Source: a virus
IMG/VR virus record: IMGVR_UViG_3300021964_000003
Coordinates: 1 to 43,831 of that record
Direction: 5' to 3' (one strand)
DNA: 43,831 nucleotides
The translations under genes and the position numbers were made by a program. Below, in pieces: positions 1 to 8,200 of the stretch. The first letter of the stretch is position 1. Each line of letters begins with the position of its first letter. The notes beneath the pieces are model-generated. The model saw nothing but the letters and a program-made list of their open reading frames with translations. It searched no databases and was not told where the DNA came from.

Positions 1-127
1 CGATAAAGAATTTTCTATCTTTTACGAAAAATGTGATAGTGGCATCCGCTTCATCCCAATCCACTCTCTCGCTTTCGCTATATTCATATCCTTCATTTGT
101 TCTGCCATAAACATCTTGTCCAACTAT
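1..127. repeat. Left copy of 127-bp terminal direct repeat
   Basis: These 127 bases are identical to the last 127 bases of the window. The repeat lies inside one gene whose stop codon appears only at the right end, which shows that the molecule is circular, or circularly permuted, and was opened at an arbitrary point. A length of exactly 127 equals a common assembler k-mer size, so an assembly overlap is more likely than a biological terminal repeat. Confidence 0.95.
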
Positions 128-712
128 AATTTCATATGGTTCTCCCTGTTCACTAGCACTATCTAATGCATAAGTAATATCTTTTTTGCGGAACGCGCCA
201 TAAGACCAATCTCTGTACAGATCATCATTACTATCTTCACCAAACACACTTATTAAATATCCACTTCCATGAAAAAACCCTTTCCAATAATTTCTAAACT
301 CACGATCACGATATCTTTGATTCCTACACCATTGAAGTGCTTTTTTAAATCGCTCAGACAGAATTTTTTTTATTTGAGTAAAATTAACCTCCTCAACTAA
401 GCCCAATATAAACAAGTCTGCAATAGATGAAACTTTATATGCAGTCCACTCATCTCCGTTGGCAATATCGTGTTTACCGGAAACCTCTTGAGCTTCATCC
501 TCATATTTATCGACATAAATTGGATACCATTCATCAAACTTTATATCTAGTTTTTCTAATCCTGTTAATTGTAGAAACTGATCTTGATTAATATCAGTAT
601 TTAAAGTTTTGATCTCATCACCTTTGATGTCAAACAAAGCACCATGATCATAATGCTTTCCTTTCCAATCGTAACTTTGAATCCATAATGTGATATTTCT
701 AAATTTGTTCAT
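1..712 (-). CDS. Early protein of unknown function, 3' end cut by the window edge
   Basis: The reading frame opens with ATG AAC AAA at 712 and stays open to base 1. Joined to the right end of the window it continues to a TAA at 43694, giving about 240 residues. The product is acidic and rich in aromatic residues, with no membrane segment, signal peptide or motif I recognise. It is the first gene behind one of the early promoter-like cassettes and has no Shine-Dalgarno site, like the other genes in that position. A coding gene is well supported by the long open frame and the fixed start context, but the function is unknown. Confidence 0.85.
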   Translation of the reverse strand, partial: MNKFRNITLWIQSYDWKGKHYDHGALFDIKGDEIKTLNTDINQDQFLQLTGLEKLDIKFDEWYPIYVDKYEDEAQEVSGKHDIANGDEWTAYKVSSIADLFILGLVEEVNFTQIKKILSERFKKALQWCRNQRYRDREFRNYWKGFFHGSGYLISVFGEDSNDDLYRDWSYGAFRKKDITYALDSASEQGEPYEIIVGQDVYGRTNEGYEYSESERVDWDEADATITFFVKDRKFFI

Positions 713-741
713 AAGTATCAGTATGTTTATTATTATATAAA

Positions 742-772
742 AAGCAAGAAATAAAAAAAAGGTTGTGTCATA
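742..772 (-). promoter_or_regulatory. Early promoter-like cassette E1
   Basis: On the minus strand a TATGACAC block (765-772) is followed after 17 bases by TTGCTT (742-747) and then an A+T-rich TATAATAATA-type stretch running toward the ATG at 712. The same elements in the same order occur near 1.9, 41.8, 42.85 and 43.68 kb. Here the gap between the two blocks is 17 bases, against 9 in the three right-hand copies. Promoter activity is an inference from position and the -10-like sequence. Confidence 0.6.
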
Positions 773-776
773 AAGA

Positions 777-1001
777 TTAACCAATCAGGAGAACTCCATG
801 ATCTAGAGTGGCTACAATCTTGCCATCCTCATTGACCCATGCATCTTCAGCTTCCTGAAATTTGTTATCCAATATTTCAGCTTCCTTACAAATCTCTAAT
901 GCCTGTGCTTTAGTAATCTTTAATGGATACCCTCCACCTTGATTTATAATTGTGACTAATTCAATAGTCTTAGCCTTACGAATTGCTGTTCTTAATTTCA
1001 T
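777..1001 (-). CDS. Small early protein, unknown
   Basis: This encodes 74 residues, starting at an ATG preceded by GGAGAG at a suitable distance. The product is mixed-charge, with a basic N-terminus and an acidic middle, and has no motif I recognise. The gene begins 4 bases after the stop of the 60-residue gene upstream and ends 4 bases before cassette E1, so it closes the operon that begins at cassette E2. Function is unknown. Confidence 0.7.
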   Translation of the reverse strand: MKLRTAIRKAKTIELVTIINQGGGYPLKITKAQALEICKEAEILDNKFQEAEDAWVNEDGKIVATLDHGVLLIG

Positions 1002-1005
1002 TTTC

Positions 1006-1188
1006 TTACTCTCCGCTATTTAATATTTTAGTATATAATTCAGGATTTTTATCTGCATGGATGTGAAGCCTTTTTGCTACAATCGCTTGCTTTTTAGTTT
1101 TGCAGTTTTGAATAAAATATTCTGCCCCTGCTTCGACTCGATACAAGTCCCATGAGCCACAATTGTTTTTATGTATTTTAATGTTCAT
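1006..1188 (-). CDS. Small early protein, unknown
   Basis: This encodes 60 residues beginning ATG AAC ATT. The leader reads TTTATAATATT just ahead of the start, which resembles the 3' end of the early cassettes but lacks the TTGCTT and TATGACAC blocks. No Shine-Dalgarno site is visible. The product is basic and rich in Lys, His and Asn, with two cysteines and no recognisable domain. It sits between the 118- and 74-residue genes in a compact early operon. Confidence 0.65.
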   Translation of the reverse strand: MNIKIHKNNCGSWDLYRVEAGAEYFIQNCKTKKQAIVAKRLHIHADKNPELYTKILNSGE

Positions 1189-1229
1189 AATATTATAAAG
1201 GATGTGATTTTTATATTTTCCGGATTTTT

Positions 1230-1586
1230 TTATTCTCTAAAATCTTTATCTCCAAATAAAGGAGCATAAATAAATTTAGTTTCTAGCTTTATCCAATTAT
1301 TTACGAAATCAGATATTTCTTCATTGTCATCAACAGCATATAGTAAAGTTCTTACTGCAACATCTAATTGCTTTTCTTTCTCTACAATATCTGTTCCTAT
1401 TTTTTTTAATTCTGAAGAAACATGAGCTAAGTCTATGGGGTTCTTATCAGCATTAAGAAGTCTTTTGCTTGCCCACTCCAATGAACCTTTTAATTGCTTG
1501 ATTTCATCAATGATTGGCTTAATCGAATATTTTATTGCTTTAGTGTAACCTTTGTCTTTTAGACGATCTTTTAAAGTTGTACTCAT
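1230..1586 (-). CDS. Small helical early protein, unknown
   Basis: This encodes 118 residues from an ATG with AAAGG about 10 bases upstream. The sequence is strongly alpha-helical in composition, with Lys/Glu/Leu heptad-like spacing over residues 20-90 suggesting a coiled-coil or helical bundle. There is no catalytic motif. It is the second gene after cassette E2. The role is unknown, though host takeover is a common job of such early small proteins. Confidence 0.75.
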   Translation of the reverse strand: MSTTLKDRLKDKGYTKAIKYSIKPIIDEIKQLKGSLEWASKRLLNADKNPIDLAHVSSELKKIGTDIVEKEKQLDVAVRTLLYAVDDNEEISDFVNNWIKLETKFIYAPLFGDKDFRE

Positions 1587-1603
1587 TTTCTTAGTTTCCT
1601 TTC

Positions 1604-1879
1604 TTAGTTAATTTTGAATTCAAGTCTGCCATCCGGAGTATGAGTTTCATCGAACTCAATATTTCTCCAATCGATAACGATGGTATCAAAGATATCAGTT
1701 ACTGATCGTCTAGCACATTCAATTGCTTCTACAAATGTTTTTGTCCATGCCGAATTACTTGGCTTGCCTAACAGCTTACCTCGTGCAGTGAATGGTTGAT
1801 AAGTAATAACATACTTGTATTCCGACTCGATAAAGTCTGCGTTTTTAATAGTGAATTGTAATCCTTTTGCGTTGTTCAT
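1604..1879 (-). CDS. Small early protein behind cassette E2, unknown
   Basis: I place the start at the ATG at 1879 (ATG AAC AAC, residues MNNAKG) rather than the in-frame ATG at 1888. The other cassette-driven genes also start ATG AAC AA, and the upstream ATG falls inside the A+T-rich -10-like stretch. That gives 91 residues with no Shine-Dalgarno site. The protein is of mixed charge and soluble, with no motif I can name. Confidence 0.7.
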   Translation of the reverse strand: MNNAKGLQFTIKNADFIESEYKYVITYQPFTARGKLLGKPSNSAWTKTFVEAIECARRSVTDIFDTIVIDWRNIEFDETHTPDGRLEFKIN

Positions 1880-1887
1880 AATATGCA

Positions 1888-1940
1888 TAATATATTATAT
1901 TAAGCAAGTTACAACAAAAAAATTAGGAGTCCGTGTCATA
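1888..1940 (-). promoter_or_regulatory. Early promoter-like cassette E2
   Basis: This holds TATGACAC at 1933-1940 and TTGCTT at 1902-1907 on the minus strand, followed by AATATAATATATTATG. The gap between the blocks is 25 bases, the longest of the family. The cassette follows directly on the end of the late operon and would restart transcription for the 91-, 118-, 60- and 74-residue genes. Promoter function is inferred. Confidence 0.55.
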
Positions 1941-1944
1941 AAAA

Positions 1945-2055
1945 CTATCGCTTCAATCTTCTAGCTCGATGATTATTTCCGGTGTAGACCGGAGCCTCGG
2001 CTTTAGTTTTCTTTTCTTTCTTTTCCTTTTTAATTTCTTTTTTTTCTTCGCTCAT
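1945..2055 (-). CDS. 36-residue very basic protein, end of late operon
   Basis: A short frame starts at ATG AGC GAA 3 bases after the stop of the preceding gene, with GAGGAAG about 8 bases upstream, and ends TAG. The N-terminal half is almost only Lys and Glu, and the C-terminus is Arg-rich (residues RARRLKR). Charge clustering of this kind fits a nucleic-acid or virion binding tail, but no family is recognisable. The spacing and ribosome site make it credible despite its size. Confidence 0.55.
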   Translation of the reverse strand: MSEEKKEIKKEKKEKKTKAEAPVYTGNNHRARRLKR

Positions 2056-2058
2056 AAA

Positions 2059-2232
2059 TTATTCTTCCTCGTCACCCTCTCCACCTTTACCGGACATTGC
2101 TCCACCAAACATCATCATTGCTTTCGCGAATGCCGGATGAAGTGGTGGAATCTCATACTCCCTTGAAGTAGATGTTTTCTTCTCCTTCGAGATTGGTTTC
2201 TTTGATTTCTTCAATTGGTTTTCCGTAGGCAT
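2059..2232 (-). CDS. Small protein overlapping the end of the giant gene
   Basis: The open frame extends up to 2367, but most of that overlaps the 3' end of the 2673-residue gene. I place the start at the ATG at 2232 (MPTENQ), giving 57 residues; a start at 2283 (MSDYLN) is also possible, and neither has a good Shine-Dalgarno site. The C-terminal half carries EIPPLHPAF, a run of three Met and an acidic GEGDEEE tail, which looks protein-like and lies beyond the overlap. Function is unknown. Confidence 0.5.
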   Translation of the reverse strand: MPTENQLKKSKKPISKEKKTSTSREYEIPPLHPAFAKAMMMFGGAMSGKGGEGDEEE

Positions 2233-5200
2233 CTTGGACGAATCTCGTCCTTCTTGTTTTTTCTTGTTTAGGTAATCGCTCATTTTTTTCAGTATATTTT
2301 GGTCTGCCCATAAAGTCATCAACAAAAGCATCTCTGTCTGCTTCAGTAGCAGGGAACTTTCCGGCAATAGCTAACTCCCCTAAAATATCAAAACTAGAAT
2401 GACCAACAGCTTCCTTCTTGATCATATTCCAAGTGACCCAATGCATAGCAAATGCGGAATCAATCCAAGCGTAATCTTTTCTTTTCTTTCCAACCTGTTT
2501 TGCTAGATCAGAGAACATATATTCTAATGTCCGGTACATAGCATGTTCGACAGGATCATCTAATTGTGATCCGATAGTTTTATAATAACCTGATCTGTCT
2601 TCCGGTACACCCTTGGCATCCACTCGATATGGACTGACCCCAAATTTCACATATTCTTTTTTCTGCTTCTCAGCAAATTCCTTAGCAGTTTTTGAAGCTT
2701 CCGGATCAGCAATAATCTCATTTACTTTTTGCAGTCTGTCTTGAACTGCACCTTGGATTTGGTGTTCCCACACATTCACGAATTGCCATCTATCCATGAT
2801 CACAACATTTGGGTCTGCCATTAAAGCGATAACAAATGATGTTACTTTGTCCTTCACTCCGGCTCCAAGGAAACCTGTTGACCACATCTTCTCGCGGATT
2901 TGCTGACCATTTAAAGACTTGTCATTGAAGATTCCCGTCAATTCTTTCCATCGACCATTCCACTTAACAAGCATGTCATGGATTGCCTGAATATTTTGCT
3001 TGGCATTATTCCCTGCTGATACCGGACTCTTTTGATCGTTAAACATATTGGCAACGATGTCAGTAAATGTATCCGGTTGATCCTCGATGTTTCTTCGTTC
3101 AGCTTCGGAAGCTAAAGCAACCCTTTCTTTTTTTGGTAACTTTTTAATTCTTGAGTCGATGTAAGCTTTTTTCTGTTTTCCAATTACCTTAATTCTATCT
3201 TTAATTTTATCGACTCTTTTCTTTTCTTTTTTCTTCAGCTTATTAACTATGCGAGTCCGTAATTTATTTAACTTTAATTTCGGCAACTCACCTAATGAAA
3301 CTGCTTCCCGATAAAGTGGACTAGATTCAGCTAATGCTCGATAATCAATTTTAGTTGGCTCGATCTCTGATTCAAGTTCTCCAATTTTTACATCAAAATC
3401 TTTGTACCCTTTTTGCGATCTCCATCCGGCTCCATATTTTTCATCGGCAACCGCACTCATATCATAAAATGTACCCTTCTCCATTTCATAATTCCCATCA
3501 ATGGATTGGAAGATGGCATTCCACATTGGCTTATAGTTTGTTGTCCTAAGCCAACCTGCTTCCTGATTGTAAGGATCAAGCATCCGGCTAAGTAAACCCC
3601 ATATAAAACTCTGTGCTATCATTTCCGGAGGCTTAACAATGTCATGCAGTTCTTTCGCACTCTCATACCCTTCTTTAGCTAATTCTATAAATTCAGGATT
3701 AGTTGCCATTGTGCTGTCTAACCATCCGATCAATTGGTCAATGTCATTTACATAATCTAGGAATTTTGTAGGAGGTGCAGGGATGTCAAAACTACTTACA
3801 GAATTTAATCTAAGTTGATGAATCTTTTCCCAATTTTCCGGAGTCGCATATCGCTTTCCTAATTTTTTCATTAGGTTATCCGCGAGTGCATTGTCTGCAA
3901 AATATTGATCCCAATGAGACTGAGTCCAATCTTTTGAATTTTTTGTCAATTGAATTTCTGTTTTGTCATTATCATAACTTAACATTGGGAAACTCATTTT
4001 CGTATCTTTGCTCATTACCTCGCTCGGAACGCTTGGCATGAACATCAACGAATTCAGCATAGATTTTCTTACCCCATCTGATATCTGTCCACGATCAGAT
4101 TCAATGCTCTCGTGGCGAATTGCTCCCTTGTTTCTCCATCTCGCATCTGCAAAGGCAAGAGCATCTTCAGGTGCTTGTTCTTTGACTTCTTCTGTTGTGA
4201 AGGGGAAGTTTTCAGGTACTGATTGTTCCCCGTTATCTTTCCTTGTTTTAATTTCTGTTTTTGTGTCGATATCATAGATTGAATCTTGGTCACCCCATAT
4301 TGCCATTCTTACAGCATCTAGGTAGTTGTTAACAGGGAATGCGACATCGAGCATAAAGCCTCGCTCATCATTTAACCATCCCCCGATATGCGCCCCATCT
4401 TTTTTAAATCGATGAGCATGAGTTTTAATATAATTCCATAATGCAGTCCGGTTCATTTCCTGAATTGGAATAATAAATTCTGTTTCTTTTTCAGGTGCTA
4501 CAACATATCCGGTTTTCGCATGAATAAGATTACTTTGATCAATCGTGAATCCATAAGGATTTTTTTTCATATCCTCGATTAAATTATCAAAGTGTTGAGC
4601 AGTTTCATCCGTCAACATGGTGTATGGCATTGCAAGAATTACACCCTCGTTTCGGAATGTGAATTCCTGTCTTTTTAAGTCACCCGTATCTCCCCAAACT
4701 TTAGTCTGTGATTTTGCGTCAACAACAGCATAAGTTCTACCTCCATATTCTTCATGCATTTTAAATAAATCAAATCCATGTTTTTTATACAGGTATGTAT
4801 TAATTGAATTATCAGTAGTCTTAGATGGGTCACTAAGATTTGTTGCCACGCTTGAGGGACTTTCAAACATATTCCAATTAAGACCCTTTTCATGATATCC
4901 CTGCATCACGATTTCTTCCATTGCTTTTGGTGGAAGATTAGCCAAATCATAATCCTCACCTCTACGACCTGATATAAATACTTTGTTTAGCTTTTCCTTA
5001 AAACTTTGATCCATTATACTTTCCATGAATCGACCTTCAGGTGTATCTAATCGACTTGTTCCATCATTTAAAATTTCATTACCCTCAAATAATTCTGTAA
5101 GGTATGAAACTAGTGTTGGTATTTTTGTTTTTCTATATCTAGAACTAGGAGAATGAGTTCTCCATTGCCACACTACTGAATCAATGACATCTGTAATATT

Positions 5201-8200
5201 TACTCCATTAAAAGAAGTTCCAATATATTGTTGCCTATCCTCAAGTGGCATTTCTGCCCACCATTCGCTAATTAAATTTTGATGCTCAGGGTTATTAGTA
5301 TCCCACATTTTCTTACCCTTGATAACAAAAGTGGACTCGTCTTCTTGGGGAGAACTCATTCCTATTCCCCCTGCCCTATCATCCCTGTCAGTAAAGAAAG
5401 CTTGAAGTGAACCATACCGATGTCTTTGCTCTCCTATATCTTCTCTAAAATTTCCACGCTCAGTCATCATACCTGAATGTCCATGAACTAACACTATCGG
5501 CTCAGGTGAATCTTCTTTTGTCAATAGTCCACCCTCATGCCACTCTTTGAAATATTTACTATTGTAACCTTTCTCTTGGAACTCTTTATCGGCATCCATA
5601 AGAAGATCAATGTCTGCTCGACTCATGTTGGTCACATCCATTTCAAGTCTGCCATCTTTCACTCCGGCACTCCATGAAGGTTCAGGCATAAAGAATAACC
5701 CCTGACCTAAATTTCTTCTCTGATAGGTCTCATTGCTTGTCTTTAGTTTATGGTCATTAGCAAACATGTCATTTCCTTCAGTCGCTCGAAGAATCGTGTT
5801 TGTAATTATTGCTCTCTTGAAACTTGTTTCCCCAACGCCAAGTTGCAATGCACCATAAGTTTTTAAATATTTTATTAATCCAAAATCGTTTTTATCTGCT
5901 GACCTCCGCATCAACGGATGAATCAAATGCATCGTCTGTGGATTCTCATACCACTCTTTTGTTTCTGATCTTGTGGCATCTCCTTTAGGAAAAACTAAAT
6001 ACTCTTTTCCAATGTCATTACCCTGCCCGATTCGATGGTCTATTGCTAAATAATTTCCGGTATCAAAATCATACCTAAATGCATCAAGTAAATTAAAATA
6101 CTCCAAGTCAGTATAGGTAGAATCTTGATCATTTAAACCCTGAAGTTCTTGGGCTAAATCAGATGTTATATCATCCATATGAACCTCGGCAATTCTAGCT
6201 CGAACCTCATCTCTTTCCTTTAAGGCGAATGCTGTAATAAGCCGGACATAGGAATCAGAATTAGTGCTGTCCACCAAAACCTCATCTGTGTAGTCCCTTT
6301 GATTAAATTTATATTCCCCTCTTTTAGTCTTATGAAAACTGATGTGGTCTTTATTTTTACTTTTTAAAAGTTGTGATAATCTTGCACTTGCTGTCCTTAG
6401 ATCATTTACGCTAGTTAAATCTAAGTGAACAATTGGAATGCCAACCTGATCTGCAAAATCATACAATGCCTGATAAATTTTCTTTCCTGAAAAAACACTT
6501 CCAAATTGACCTGTTCCCTCTTTACCTAAATCAGTTGTATCGAGCCGGATTACAAATGGGAAATCTTGGTTTTGCCTTTCATTGATAATGTTTATTTTGA
6601 ATGAGGCTCCACCCTTCCAACCATCCTTCATTTTAGCTTCAGTATTGCTGTCAGTAATTTTATAGGTGATTCCAAAGTCATCAATAATTTGATCCTCAGT
6701 CACCAACTGATTTCCATCAATATCTGAAACCTGACTTAAATTAAATCCTGAATCTAATTCTACTTTAATGCCATCATAATTTGAAAGCACTTGTTCCAAC
6801 TCGTTTCCTAAAGCTTCGTAACTATCTCTCTTCCAATCTATCCTTGCTTGACCATTAGATTCAAGATCAATAGGAGGTTCCATGCCAAGTCCAAAATCAA
6901 TTTTCTGAGTGGCAAATATATCTTGATTTCCTTTAGTTGCACCAATTAAAAATGATCCAATTCTATCGACCTGATTTTGATTATCTTCATGTGGATTTAA
7001 TGCCCACTCAATCAACGATTCATTTAAACTTTCACCATCAATATTAAAATCAGAATCAGGGTCTCTGAGGATGGTTTCTATTTCATCATTAGTATACCTA
7101 TCAAACGAAGATGGTAATGCGATAAATCCATTTGTTCTATTTGATGTGACATATTTCTTTCTGCCTTGTGATGGAATAGTTGAATTTTCACTTCCCTGTC
7201 CGGATAGCATCGGCATGTAATTAAACTTTGCATTTTTGTAATCGTATGCATACCCACTCCGGTTTTCAGTATTCAATCCGGCAAGTGCAGAAACATCATA
7301 ACTTTTGAAAGCGTTTTTCATTTTATTACGCTCCGGATCAGAGAACCATTCGTTTCTATTTGGATCAACAATTCGTTCACCTGACTCCTTCATGCCCATT
7401 GCCATAACATAAAGTTCATTTTCTCCTTTACCCAATGGATTAATCTGTCCTTCATCTGTGCTTTCGCTTAAAACAGATTGTGCATGTTCAGCAAAATTCA
7501 TTTTAAAATCATCTACACTTATTCCATCCGGTAGCAATCCGGCATGTGCCATTATTTCTATGTTATTTTCAACAATGTCGGCATCATATGCCATTACCTT
7601 CAAGTTGGGATAGATAGTTCTACCCATGCGAGTGTAAGGCTTTTTAGGGCTTATTTGCCAAGCATAAGGAGTGACGCTTCTTTCAAAGAAGGGATTGTAA
7701 TCTGATCGATTTTTCCATGACGCTGAACGATATCCAAATTTCAGCATTTGTCTTTTGTCAATTGCCGATTGGATCATATCAATAACAGAGGTCACAGCAT
7801 TATTATATTTGCCTGACATTCCAAAAACTTGACGAGTCTTCCAATGTAAATTTTTACCTTCGTTCCCTTTTCCAATTCCGGTGAACTTCCCTGCTTCCCC
7901 TTCTTTACTACGAAGTGCATCTGCTTCTAGAAGTTGATTGTATTGAGTTGAGTCTTTTACATGGAAATGGGACGCGAGTGCCATGTTAACACCAATACCC
8001 CCAAACAACTGAGTGAATCTTTCATTTGCAGTTTGTCCATCTTCAGGAGCGTGTTTTCTTCCGGTCTCGATATCTTCTGCTCGTTGAGCTAAATGCTTTT
8101 GTTTTTCTTTTGTGTAATTATTAAAAACTTTCTTAACCTTATCGTTCGACAACATTGCCTCAGAAATTATGGACTTAGCATGTTTTTCAGTCTTGGGGTC

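Noticed and set aside
1-127. T7-like direct terminal repeat
   Set aside because: The length equals a common assembler k-mer and the repeat sits inside a coding gene, so an assembly overlap is the simpler explanation.
1978-1993. Hairpin TCCGGT/ACCGGA as a terminator at the end of the late operon
   Set aside because: The stem is perfect, but it lies within the 36-residue coding region and no T-run follows.
1969-2166. Plus-strand frame rich in Phe
   Set aside because: The Phe run is the reverse complement of Lys-rich codons in the 36-residue and neighbouring genes.
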